Source: JAAYCB01 sp012744395 (GTDB lineage Bacteria; Planctomycetota; Planctomycetia; Pirellulales; Thermoguttaceae). From it: a DNA stretch of 61,391 nt. The notes under the pieces were generated by a model that ran no database searches, had not been told where the DNA came from, and saw only the letters and a program-made list of their open reading frames with translations. The position numbers were made by a program, and so were the translations under genes. This document shows positions 8,398 to 16,280 of this stretch, one piece after another. The stretch covers positions 1 to 61,391 of the forward strand of contig JAQVNJ010000019.1 in assembly GCA_028703175.1 (NCBI GenBank), in the 5' to 3' direction. Within the stretch, counting starts at the first letter, position 1; each line of letters begins with the position of its first letter.

Positions 8398-9300
8398 TCA
8401 AGTCGGGCGCGAAGATTCGGCCAGCATCTCGCCGGCATGATAACTCGAACGGACCAGCGCCCCGGCGGCCACCTGCCGGAACCCGATCCGCCGCGCCGCC
8501 TCTGCCAAGGCGTCGAATTCCCCCGGCGGGAGGTAGCGGACGACCGGCAGTTGCGCCGGCGAAGGCTGGAGGTATTGGCCGAGCGTGAGCATTTCGCAGC
8601 CGGCGTCGACCAGATCGCACAGCGTGTCGAGCAGTTCCTCCGTGGTTTCGCCGAGGCCGAGCATCAGCCCGGTCTTGGTGCGGACCGACGGATTCCGGTC
8701 CTTGATGCGGCGAAACATCGCCAGCGTCCAGCGGTAGTCGGCCTTGCGCCCGCGCACGCTCCGGTAGAGCCGGGGGACGGTCTCGCAGTTGTGGTTGTAG
8801 ACCTCGGGGCAAGCGTCGACGAGCCGATCGACCGACAGCCTGTTTCCGCCAAAATCGGAGGGCAGGACCTCGACGGTCGCCGGGGTCGCCTTGCGGACCG
8901 CGGCGATCGCGCGGCAGAAATGCTCGGCGCCTCCGTCGGGCAGATCGTCGCGGGTGACGCAGGTGATGACCACGTGGCGGAGGCCGAGTCGCGCGGCGGC
9001 CTCGGCCAATCGGTCCGGCTCGGCCGGGTCGACGGCGCGGGGCTTGCCCTTGGCCACGCTACAGAAGCCGCAGCGCCGCGTGCAGACCTCGCCGAGGATC
9101 ATGAAGGTTGCCGTCTTCCGCGCGTAGCACTCCATCCGGTTCGGGCAGCGGGCGTGGTCGCAGACGGTCTCGAGGTTGAGTTCTTCGATCAACCGCGCGG
9201 TGAAGTGGTTGGCATTCCCCTTGGGGATGCGGCGTTTCAGCCAGCGTGGAAGCCTGTGCGCACCGGTGGTGGTCATGCGTTGCTCGTTTGAGGCGTTCAT
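8398..9300 (-). CDS. lipA: Lipoyl synthase, radical SAM
   Basis: A 300-residue radical SAM enzyme that inserts two sulfurs into octanoyl groups on lipoyl domains. Both iron-sulfur motifs are present: the auxiliary cluster cysteines at 47, 52 and 58 (C-x4-C-x5-C) and the SAM-cluster motif at 73, 77 and 80 (C-x3-C-x2-C). The late RSSYHA motif, whose serine ligates the auxiliary cluster, is also present. Length and motifs fit an active enzyme. The gene starts 13 bases after the lipB-like stop, so the two are probably co-transcribed. The ATG at 9300 has only a weak ribosome binding site, and the ATG at 9276 is an alternative. Confidence 0.96.
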   Translation of the reverse strand: MNASNEQRMTTTGAHRLPRWLKRRIPKGNANHFTARLIEELNLETVCDHARCPNRMECYARKTATFMILGEVCTRRCGFCSVAKGKPRAVDPAEPDRLAEAAARLGLRHVVITCVTRDDLPDGGAEHFCRAIAAVRKATPATVEVLPSDFGGNRLSVDRLVDACPEVYNHNCETVPRLYRSVRGRKADYRWTLAMFRRIKDRNPSVRTKTGLMLGLGETTEELLDTLCDLVDAGCEMLTLGQYLQPSPAQLPVVRYLPPGEFDALAEAARRIGFRQVAAGALVRSSYHAGEMLAESSRPT

Positions 9301-9313
9301 CGGAAGCTGGCGC

Positions 9314-10033
9314 CTAGTGGACCAGCGAGGGCGAGCGCCGCAGCCAAGGATGGCCCGTGTAGAAATGTTGCCGGCGGCATCCGAAAGCGTCCGCCAGGTG
9401 ATGGACCAGCTCGGCGCGGACTCTTGTCATTTTAACAGGTTGGCCCCGTTCGGCCACCAGCGTGCTCATCCGCGCGTCGCCCAGCGGATCGGAGTCGACG
9501 AGGTGGAAGAGCCCCATCGACGGCGAAACGTTGATGAACGCCCCGTGCGAGGTGACCCATTGGGAGACGCCGACGCCGAAGGCGACCAGTTGGCCGCTGC
9601 GGCCCCAGAGGCCCGGCCTGGCGCTCGGTGGGCAGCGAATTTCCAGGGCCTGGAGGGCCTGGCCGATGCCGGCCCGGAACCGGGCGAGATACTCGCCGAC
9701 GGTCCATCCGCGGCCCTTCAGGGAAAGGATCGGGTAGACGGCCAACTGGCCGGGCGCGTGGACCAGGGCGCCTCCACCGCGGCGCATCCAGCGAACAAGA
9801 ATCCGCCCGCTCCGCAGCGGGCCGGCGGCGAATTGCACGTCGGCGGGCGAGCCGGAGCGCCCAATCGTGATCACCGGCGGGTGTTCGCAGAAGAGGATGT
9901 CGATCCGCCCGTCGCCCCGCTCGTGCGCCTCGTGGACCAGCCGCCGCTGCAAGGCAAGGCAGCGTTCCAGCTCGATTTGTCCAAGGAAATAGGCCTCAAG
10001 CGAAGCGTCTGGCAAGTCACTGGGCTGGATCAT
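9314..10033 (-). CDS. LipB-like octanoyltransferase homologue with altered catalytic residues
   Basis: A 239-residue BPL/LplA/LipB-fold protein. It keeps the HPPVITIGR segment (51-59), the RGGGALVHAPGQLAVYPI segment (85-102) and the GVSQWVTSHGAFINV segment (155-169), all at LipB spacing. By eye alignment, the catalytic lysine found in RKIAAIG-type motifs is Gln148, and the catalytic cysteine found in VPCG-type motifs is Asp182. Both residues that carry out octanoyl transfer in LipB therefore appear to be missing. It may be a regulatory or carrier-binding pseudoenzyme, or a variant with different chemistry. It is the first gene of the lipA group. Confidence 0.82.
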   Translation of the reverse strand: MIQPSDLPDASLEAYFLGQIELERCLALQRRLVHEAHERGDGRIDILFCEHPPVITIGRSGSPADVQFAAGPLRSGRILVRWMRRGGGALVHAPGQLAVYPILSLKGRGWTVGEYLARFRAGIGQALQALEIRCPPSARPGLWGRSGQLVAFGVGVSQWVTSHGAFINVSPSMGLFHLVDSDPLGDARMSTLVAERGQPVKMTRVRAELVHHLADAFGCRRQHFYTGHPWLRRSPSLVH

Positions 10034-10105
10034 CTTGGCGGCTGCTTGAGTTGGACAAGCGGAGAAGGTAAGGTGAATCTGTCCCGAAAGTCAGCACAAT
10101 CCCGG

Positions 10106-10128
10106 CTGCCAAGCTGGAGCTGGGCAAC
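10106..10128. repeat. Degenerate copy of the intergenic palindrome, copy 3
   Basis: A weaker version (CTGCCAAGCTGGAGCTGGGCAA) between the divergent lipB-like and smpB genes. A GAACCC-type segment follows at about 10160-10172, as in the composite repeats elsewhere. Confidence 0.55.
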
Positions 10129-10236
10129 GAGGCGGCAGGGGGAGTCTGGCGGCATGAAAAACTGAACCCTGGCCCCTTAAGCCGGCGGGCATTATAGCGG
10201 CCCCAAAAGACTCGGGAAGGGCAAACGTCACGTCAT

Positions 10237-10241
10237 AAGGA
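10237..10241 (+). promoter_or_regulatory. Possible ribosome binding site for an upstream smpB start
   Basis: AAGGA, 9 bases before the ACG codon at 10251 in the smpB frame. If used, it adds 19 residues, most of them basic. Low confidence because ACG starts are rare. Confidence 0.3.
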
Positions 10242-10307
10242 ATCGCAGCCACGGGCGGAAAGAACAAGAAGAAGAAGGCGGGGCCCGGCAAGAATCCCAA
10301 CGAGCGG

Positions 10308-10748
10308 GTGGTCAGCCAGAACCGGAAGGCCCGGCACAACTACGAGATTCTCGATACGCTCGAGTGCGGGATCGTGCTCGTCGGCAGCGAGGTGAAGAGC
10401 TTGCGCGCCGGCAAGGCCTCGCTCGACGAAGCCTACGCGCGGGTCCGAGCCGGCGAGGTATGGCTCGTCGGCTCCGACATCCCGGAGTATGTCGAGGCCA
10501 ACCAATTCAACCACGATCCGAAACGTTCGCGGAAACTGCTCCTGCACCGGCGAGAGATCAGCAAATTCGCCGCTCCCGCTCAGCAGGGTGGCGGCCTGAC
10601 GCTCGTCCCCTTGAAGCTCTATTTCACCGAGGGCCGGGCGAAGGTGCTGCTCGGGCTGTGCCGCGGCAGGCAGAAGCACGACAAGCGACAGGCCCTCCGC
10701 ACGACCGAAGCGCGGCGCGAAATCCAGCAGGCGATGCGGCGCCGCTAG
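10308..10748 (+). CDS. smpB: SsrA-binding protein SmpB
   Basis: A 146-residue RNA-binding protein that delivers tmRNA to stalled ribosomes. The full OB-fold motif set is present: NRKARHNYEI, GIVLVGSEVKSLR, the SLDEAYA strand, the LYF segment, and a basic C-terminal tail. The start is uncertain. GTG at 10308 is the only standard start codon in frame. However, the frame upstream to a TAA at 10236 encodes a lysine-rich stretch (KNKKKKAGPGKNPNERV) like the N-terminus of other SmpB proteins. AAGGA at 10237-10241 lies 9 bases before an ACG at 10251. Translation may therefore begin upstream at a non-standard codon. Confidence 0.94.
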   Translation: MVSQNRKARHNYEILDTLECGIVLVGSEVKSLRAGKASLDEAYARVRAGEVWLVGSDIPEYVEANQFNHDPKRSRKLLLHRREISKFAAPAQQGGGLTLVPLKLYFTEGRAKVLLGLCRGRQKHDKRQALRTTEARREIQQAMRRR

Positions 10749-10805
10749 GACGAGTCCGCTCGAACCGGCCTTGCCCCGCCCGAGGAGCGGATTTATAGTG
10801 CCGCC

Positions 10806-11552
10806 ATGGCCGATGCTTTCCAACCGCCGGACCTTCCCGGCCAACAGGGAATTTCGCTCGATGTCCTATCCCAGGCCTACGCCGAGGCGCTGAGCGGGCA
10901 GGTGTCGGCCAGCTCGGAAGAGGTCGCCGACGACGTTCCCCCTGCCGGGCGGTCCACAGGTCAGGAAGACGAGATCTTCGACGGTCTGCCCATCCCAGCG
11001 GATGGGGCGGCCGGAGTGGATCGATCGGCCATCGACGACCCGGTGGGCGTGTCGCCGACGACGGTGCTCGAGACAATGCTGTTTGTCGGCAGCATGGACA
11101 ACCAGCCCCTCGAGCCGGCCAGGGCGGCAGGGCTGATGCGGGGGGTCACTCCGGGCGACGTGGTCGGGATGGTCGAAGCGCTGAACGCCAAATACGCCTC
11201 CAATGGCTGCCCCTACAAGATCGTCCACGAGGGGGCAGGCTACCGGATGACGCTTCGCAGGGCGTTTTATCCCCTGCGGAACAAGTTCTACGGCCGCGTT
11301 CGCGAGGCCCGGCTTTCCCGGGCGGCCATCGACACCCTGGCGATCGTGGCCTACCGCCAACCGCTGACGGGCGACCAGGTCAGCCAGTTGCGGGGGACGC
11401 CGAGCGGCCATCTCCTCACGCAACTCGTTCGCCGGCAACTCCTTAAAGTTGAGAGGCCCAAGGGCACGCGAACCATGGTCTACCGGACGTCGCCGCGTTT
11501 TCTGGAGCTTTTTGGGCTGGAAAGCCTGGGAGAGCTGCCCGACAGCGATTGA
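10806..11552 (+). CDS. scpB: Segregation and condensation protein B
   Basis: A 248-residue subunit of the SMC-ScpAB condensin complex that helps compact and separate chromosomes. The paired winged-helix core occupies roughly residues 85-240, with family motifs LETMLFVG, RLSRAAIDTLAIVAYRQPLTGDQV and LLKVERPKGTRTMVYRTSPRF (split here by function: helix, recognition region, wing). The first 80 residues are an acidic extension, longer than in typical ScpB of about 180-200 residues. Similar extensions are plausible in planctomycetes, but I did not verify this. It follows smpB by 57 bases on the same strand. Confidence 0.93.
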   Translation: MADAFQPPDLPGQQGISLDVLSQAYAEALSGQVSASSEEVADDVPPAGRSTGQEDEIFDGLPIPADGAAGVDRSAIDDPVGVSPTTVLETMLFVGSMDNQPLEPARAAGLMRGVTPGDVVGMVEALNAKYASNGCPYKIVHEGAGYRMTLRRAFYPLRNKFYGRVREARLSRAAIDTLAIVAYRQPLTGDQVSQLRGTPSGHLLTQLVRRQLLKVERPKGTRTMVYRTSPRFLELFGLESLGELPDSD

Positions 11553-11906
11553 CCGGCGGATTGGCTGTCAAAACGGTCCCTGCGGGCGTTTTTCGATCCC
11601 CTCTTCCGTGGCGTTTTTAAGGCCAAAAAAAGACTCAAGACTCTCCTTTACAATGACTTAGGTTGGATCCGCGAAATGAGCGCAGACGCCTGGCGGGGCC
11701 ACTGGTAGAATAGATGGTTCGATACGGGTTGCCGTGAGGAGGACTCCGGCGACACAGCAGGCTTTCTTCACGACGCAGTCGTCAGGGGCACGAGGTGTCG
11801 GGCTACGCCGCAAACGGCGGCGCGGCTGGCTGGGCGGTCTGTCGCTCGGTTGGTTGCAGGGTGGTCTTTTGCATTCCGGTCGTTATCTGGTCTTAAAGCT
11901 TGCCGT
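11553..11906. other. 354-base intergenic region, no gene recognised
   Basis: Between scpB and rpe. Open frames cross it without any family signature. No strong hairpin or known RNA motif was seen. Confidence 0.35.
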
Positions 11907-12623
11907 ATGGACGTTTCCCGCCTGGTATCTCGACTTGCTGATTCGACGCCGCTCATCGGGCCTTCGATGCTGGCGGCTGACTTTGCCCACCTTGGCCGCG
12001 AGGTCGAGGCCCTGGAGGATGCGGGCGCCGAGGTTCTTCATCTGGACATCATGGATGGGCATTTTGTCCCCAACTTGAGTTTTGGGATTCCGGTCGTCAA
12101 GGCGATTCGACGCAGCACCGAGTTGCCGCTGGATGTCCACCTGATGATCGCCCGGCCAGAGCGTTATCTGGAGGTGTTCCGCGACGCCGGCGCCGACCTG
12201 CTCACAATCCACGTCGAGGCGGTTGAGAATCCGGAGCCGGTTTTGCGGGAAATTCGCCGTCTGGGAGCCGCGGCGGGCTTGTCTCTCAATCCACCCACGC
12301 CGACCGAAGCCGTCGAGCCCTATCTCGAAGAGTGCGACCTGATCCTCTCGATGAGCGTCATGCCGGGTTTTGGCGGGCAGGATTTCCAGGCCGTTATCCT
12401 GGACAAGTTGCGACGCCTGCGGAAGCTGGCCGGCCCCAAGAAGTTGCTCTCGGTCGACGGAGGAGTCAACCTGAAGACGATTCGCAGCTGTGCCGAGGCG
12501 GGCGCCAATTATTTTATTACGGGCACGGCGCTGCTGGGTGTGGCGGACTATCGCACGCGGTTTGAGCAATTGGTTCACTTGGCGAAATCAGGAACCAACG
12601 GCCAGGGGCAGCCCATCCGGTAG
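11907..12623 (+). CDS. rpe: Ribulose-phosphate 3-epimerase
   Basis: A 238-residue TIM-barrel enzyme that interconverts ribulose-5-phosphate and xylulose-5-phosphate in the pentose phosphate pathway. Visible motifs are PSMLAADFAHLG, the metal-binding HLDIMDGHFVPN and DVHLMI segments, MSVMPGFGGQ (phosphate loop), and SVDGGVN with the catalytic Asp. The frame can be extended to a TTG at 11850. The ATG at 11907 is preferred because the conserved region begins about 15 residues later, but its ribosome binding site is weak. Together with rpiB at 47.7 kb it covers two non-oxidative pentose phosphate steps in this window. Confidence 0.95.
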   Translation: MDVSRLVSRLADSTPLIGPSMLAADFAHLGREVEALEDAGAEVLHLDIMDGHFVPNLSFGIPVVKAIRRSTELPLDVHLMIARPERYLEVFRDAGADLLTIHVEAVENPEPVLREIRRLGAAAGLSLNPPTPTEAVEPYLEECDLILSMSVMPGFGGQDFQAVILDKLRRLRKLAGPKKLLSVDGGVNLKTIRSCAEAGANYFITGTALLGVADYRTRFEQLVHLAKSGTNGQGQPIR

Positions 12624-12667
12624 GCTTTCACGCCGGACGCAGTGAATTCCGTGGAGACCCCCGAACA

Positions 12668-12776
12668 GGAGAACGGAATTCATACCGCCGACGTCTTCAA
12701 GCGGAGAAAAACCCTTCAACCCCCCACCCGGAGTGAGTTCTTTCGACTCCTTCAAGCGGAGTGAATTCCGTTCTCC
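12668..12776. repeat. 15-bp inverted repeat in the rpe-phosphatase intergenic region
   Basis: GGAGAACGGAATTCA at 12668-12682 and its exact reverse complement at 12762-12776 enclose 79 bases. The loop also holds two copies of CTTCAAGCGGAG at about 12694 and 12750. It could fold as a long stem-loop in RNA or be a remnant of a repeat unit. No T-run follows it. Confidence 0.6.
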
Positions 12777-12811
12777 CGAGCGAGCCGTATTCTTACCAGA
12801 GTCATTCAGAC

Positions 12812-13390
12812 ATGGTTCAATTTGTACTCATCCACCCAGGATCGACGGACTATCGCCAGCAGAAGTTGGTTCAGGGGCGGCTGGACGTTCCCTTGAATGC
12901 CGAGGGGAACAACGAGGTCGCTCAGCTGATCGAGCGACTTCGCCCGCTGGGACTTGAGGCCGTCTACACCTCGGAAGGCCAGCCCGCTGCGCAGACCGCC
13001 GAGACGATCGCCGAAGCATTCGAGCTGAAGTGCCGGAAGCTCGACCGGTTCGAGAATCTCAATCTCGGCCTCTGGCAGGGGATGGCGGTCGAGGAGATTC
13101 GCCGCAAGCAGCCGAAGGTATACCGCCAGTGGCAGGAATCGCCGGAGTGCGTCTGCCCGCCGGAAGGCGAGATGCTCGCCGACGCCGACGAGCGGGTGCG
13201 GTCCGCGCTGGCGCGGCTGGTGAAGCGCCACAAAGATGGCACGATCGGCGTTGTCGCCTCCGAGCCTCTGGCCAGTCTCGTGCGGCGGTATTTCACCCAC
13301 GGCCCCTTGGGCGACCTGTGGAAAGCGGCCCTCCAGGCCGGCGGTTTCGAGGTATTCTCGACCGAGCCGGCCGGCGTTTCCTCCCCTTGA
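12812..13390 (+). CDS. Histidine-phosphatase-fold protein with substituted catalytic residues
   Basis: A 192-residue protein with the layout of the phosphoglycerate-mutase-like superfamily: the N-terminal strand and loop (VLIHPGSTDY), QGRLDVPLNAEG, a TSEGQPAAQTAETIA helix, and LNLGLWQGM. The RHG phospho-acceptor motif reads His8-Pro9-Gly10, so the catalytic His is Pro. The second catalytic His (SHG in active enzymes) is Glu in VVASEPLA. The Arg of the R-A-x-Q-T motif is also missing. It is probably not a normal phosphatase; a binding or regulatory role is more likely. The ATG at 12812 is used, since upstream codons do not belong to the domain. It is followed 35 bases later by accD. Confidence 0.75.
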   Translation: MVQFVLIHPGSTDYRQQKLVQGRLDVPLNAEGNNEVAQLIERLRPLGLEAVYTSEGQPAAQTAETIAEAFELKCRKLDRFENLNLGLWQGMAVEEIRRKQPKVYRQWQESPECVCPPEGEMLADADERVRSALARLVKRHKDGTIGVVASEPLASLVRRYFTHGPLGDLWKAALQAGGFEVFSTEPAGVSSP

Positions 13391-13425
13391 GCCCCCCCTT
13401 TTTTCCGGTCTGCGAGGAATCACGC

Positions 13426-14295
13426 ATGTCATCCGACGCCAAGCGCGAGCCCAGAAATTCGGAGAACGGCAACTGGAAAACGATGATCCGGCGGCCCAAG
13501 CGTGGCGTTCCCGAGGGGCTCTGGGTGCGTTGCCCCGGTTGCCAGCAGACGATTTTCCGCAAGGAGGCCGAGCGCCGCCAGGGGGTCTGCCCCGAATGCG
13601 ACTATCACTGGTACGTTTCCGCCCGGCAGCGGATCAACCAGGTGCTCGACGAGGGGACGTTCGAGGAGTGGGACGCCGACCTGGAGCCGACCGACCCGCT
13701 CGCCTTCTTCGACAAGAAATCCTACGCGGAACGGCTGAAGGACGAGCAGGCGCGGACCGGGCTGAAAGACGCCGCGGTCGTCGGTACCGGAATGATCCGC
13801 GCTCGGCGCGTCGCCTTCGGCGTGACCGATTCCTCGTTCATCATGGGCAGCATGGGCTCGGTCGTCGGCGAGAAGCTCACCCGACTGATCGAACGCGCGA
13901 CGCAGCAACAACTCCCGCTGATCATCATCTCCGGCTCCGGCGGCGGGGCGCGGATGCACGAAGGGGTCTTGTCGCTGATGCAGATGGCCAAGGTTTCCGC
14001 CGCGCTGGCGCGCTACGACCTGGCCGGCGGGCTGTTCCTCTCCGTGCTCACCAACCCGACGATGGGCGGGGTCGCGGCCAGCTTCGCCTCGCTCGGCGAC
14101 CTGGTGTTCGCCGAGCCCAAGGCCCTGATCGGCTTCGCCGGACCGCGGACGATCAAGGCCACGATCCACATCGAGCTGCCCAAGGGGTTCCAGACCAGCG
14201 AATTCCTCCTCGAGCACGGATTCGTCGACCGGATCGTCCGCCGCCCGGAATTGAAGAGCGAAATCGCCCGAGCGATTGATTATTGCGGGAAGTGA
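13426..14295 (+). CDS. accD: Acetyl-CoA carboxylase carboxyltransferase subunit beta
   Basis: A 289-residue cytoplasmic subunit that moves the carboxyl group from biotin to acetyl-CoA in the first step of fatty acid synthesis. A zinc ribbon lies at the N-terminus with Cys36, Cys39, Cys55 and Cys58 (CPGC and CPEC). The crotonase-like carboxyltransferase domain follows with SGSGGGARMHEG and PTMGGVAASFA, the oxyanion-hole glycine segments. The frame extends upstream into the previous gene, but the ATG at 13426 has GAGGA about 7 bases before it and fits the usual length. No accA is present in the window. Confidence 0.96.
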   Translation: MSSDAKREPRNSENGNWKTMIRRPKRGVPEGLWVRCPGCQQTIFRKEAERRQGVCPECDYHWYVSARQRINQVLDEGTFEEWDADLEPTDPLAFFDKKSYAERLKDEQARTGLKDAAVVGTGMIRARRVAFGVTDSSFIMGSMGSVVGEKLTRLIERATQQQLPLIIISGSGGGARMHEGVLSLMQMAKVSAALARYDLAGGLFLSVLTNPTMGGVAASFASLGDLVFAEPKALIGFAGPRTIKATIHIELPKGFQTSEFLLEHGFVDRIVRRPELKSEIARAIDYCGK

Positions 14296-14298
14296 GGG

Positions 14299-14324
14299 GG
14301 TTCCCAAGCCGGAGTTTGGCAACC
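14299..14324. repeat. Intergenic palindrome, copy 4
   Basis: Imperfect copy (GGTTCCCAAGCC, then GTTTGGCAACC) in the 58-base space between the convergent accD and TPR genes. Its position would suit a bidirectional hairpin terminator, although no T-run is present. Confidence 0.8.
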
Positions 14325-14353
14325 AGGAGCAAGGCTGACCGCTCCGAGACCGC

Positions 14354-16144
14354 CTACGACTTCTTCTCCTCCGCTTCTGCCGGTTCCTGTTTTTTCTCCT
14401 CTTTGGGCTTCTTCTCGTCTTTGGGCTTCTTGTCCTCTTCGGGCTTCTGCTGCTCCCGCTTGGGTTCGGGGGCCGTCATCAGCTCTCGCCAGGGCTTGCC
14501 CTGCTTGTAGCTCTCCAGTTCATCCTTGAGGTGTTGGAGCGTTGCCGGGTCGTCGTCGGGCTGGCTCTCGGCGAGTTGGACGGCTTTTTCCGACCACTCG
14601 ATGGCCGTCTTCATGTCGCCCGATTCCGCGTAGGCCGCCGCCAGGGTGCTGAGGATGTAGGCCGCCTTGTATTCGGTCAGCTCGCAGGCCTTGGTGGCCA
14701 ACTCGATTGCCCGCTTGGCGTCGCGGAGCTCGTCGGTCGGCGAGGTGCACAGGACCCAGGCGAGGTTATTGAGCGTGCCGGCGTCGTCGGGCATCAGCTG
14801 GGCGGCCTTTTCCAGATCGGCGATCGCCTCGGAGTGCTTGCCGATCGAGAGGTAGGCATCTCCGCGGAGCCGCAGCGCGGCGGCGTTGTTCGGATCGCTC
14901 TTCAGGACTTCATCGTACTTCTTGATCGCCGCGGCGTAGTTCTCCTGGCTGGTGTAGAAAGTTCCCAGTTGGAGGATCACGGCCAGGTCCTTGGGGAAGG
15001 ACTTTTCGAGCTGCTGCAATTCCTTGATCGCCGCGGCGAAATCGCCCCGATTGGCCAGCAGCATGGCACGGAACTTCATCACGCGGCCCTTCATTTCATC
15101 CTCCATGTCGGGGTTCAGCTCGAGGGCCCGGTCGACGTCGGCGAGGGCGGCTTCGTTGTCGCCCAATTCCTGTTGGACACTGGCTCTCAACAGCAGCGTG
15201 GCGACCTTGCCCGGCTCGAGCTGATAGGCCTTGTTGAGGGCTTCCAGGGCTGGCTTGAACTCGGATTTCATGGCATAGATCTGCCCCATTTGGACCCAAG
15301 GCTGGGCGGCTTTGGGGGCCAACTGGGCCGTCTTTTGGAACAGGTCGAGCGCTTCATCGAGGAGCGTCTTCTGCTTTTCCTCGATCTTCTCGGCCGCCGG
15401 CTCGGCCGCCGGATCGCGTTTCATCGCCTCCTCCATCAGGACCATCCCCAACGAGAGCAGCCCGACGGGCTGTTCCGGCGCGAGCTGGACGGCTTTCCGC
15501 AGGTCGGCCTGGGCCTTGTCCAGCCGGTTGGCGTCGGCGTGCACGGCCCCGCGCATGCGGAGGGCCTCGGCCGACTCCGGATTGGCCTTGACGGCCTCGT
15601 CGAGCAGGGCGAGCTTCGCCTCGTCGTCTTCCTCGATGGTGGCTTTCAAGACCAGCCCGCGGGCCTTGGCGGCCGGTTCGTCCTCGCTCAGTTCGATCGC
15701 CTTGTCCAGGGCGCTGGCGGCCCGCTGGGCGTCCCCCTCGGGAAGCAGATTCAGCCGCGCGACCATGATCAGGGCTTCGACCTGGTCCGGGTCCAGTTCC
15801 AGCGCCCGCTCCAGATCGCGGAGGGCCACAACCCGGTACTGGGGCCACATCGGGCTGGGCGGAACTTGCCTGAAGACCTGTTCGCCAATGAAGACCCCTC
15901 GCCGGATCCGCGTAGAAGCCAGGAGTTGCTCGGCGAACTTCTGATGGCCCTCGTCGAGGCCCTTGGCGAGCGCCGACTCGCAGAGGTCGATGACCTTTGC
16001 CCAGTCTGACGGCGATTGCGCCGTAAGCTTCAAAACCGTGGCCTGATCGAGGTCTTCCAGCCCGGGGTTCTGGGCTTGCAGCCCACCGCAAACCGATGCC
16101 ATCAGGAGAAGACTCAAGCTCCATGCACGGATGATCTGAAGCAT
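14354..16144 (-). CDS. Exported tetratricopeptide repeat protein
   Basis: A 596-residue protein with a signal peptide (LLLMASVCGGLQAQ at about residues 12-25) and roughly ten TPR motifs from about residue 85 to 545, recognised by repeated A-x-x-x-Y/L-x-x-A-L/I-x-L-x-P/D patterns such as ALEALNKAYQLEP and AIKKYDEVLKSDP. A strongly charged Lys/Glu-rich tail of about 40 residues ends the protein. The ATG at 16144 is chosen because GGGAGG lies about 7 bases upstream and the signal peptide starts there. It is likely a periplasmic scaffold for protein assembly. It lies 136 bases downstream of the CHAT-TPR gene on the same strand. Confidence 0.9.
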   Translation of the reverse strand: MLQIIRAWSLSLLLMASVCGGLQAQNPGLEDLDQATVLKLTAQSPSDWAKVIDLCESALAKGLDEGHQKFAEQLLASTRIRRGVFIGEQVFRQVPPSPMWPQYRVVALRDLERALELDPDQVEALIMVARLNLLPEGDAQRAASALDKAIELSEDEPAAKARGLVLKATIEEDDEAKLALLDEAVKANPESAEALRMRGAVHADANRLDKAQADLRKAVQLAPEQPVGLLSLGMVLMEEAMKRDPAAEPAAEKIEEKQKTLLDEALDLFQKTAQLAPKAAQPWVQMGQIYAMKSEFKPALEALNKAYQLEPGKVATLLLRASVQQELGDNEAALADVDRALELNPDMEDEMKGRVMKFRAMLLANRGDFAAAIKELQQLEKSFPKDLAVILQLGTFYTSQENYAAAIKKYDEVLKSDPNNAAALRLRGDAYLSIGKHSEAIADLEKAAQLMPDDAGTLNNLAWVLCTSPTDELRDAKRAIELATKACELTEYKAAYILSTLAAAYAESGDMKTAIEWSEKAVQLAESQPDDDPATLQHLKDELESYKQGKPWRELMTAPEPKREQQKPEEDKKPKDEKKPKEEKKQEPAEAEEKKS

Positions 16145-16280
16145 CCCACGCCTCCCTTGTTTCACTTGACTTGCGCAAGGCGGAACCCCGCCCTGCGGCG
16201 TAACCGCCGATCACGCGCCGGTCCGTATGCTAATTATCGCGATTGGGCACGGCAAATACCAGGAGTGGCAGCGGCGCGAC

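Noticed and set aside
14299..14324. The palindrome as a classical Rho-independent terminator
   Set aside because: It forms a strong hairpin between convergent genes, but no T-run follows on either strand. Other copies are not at gene ends in both directions.
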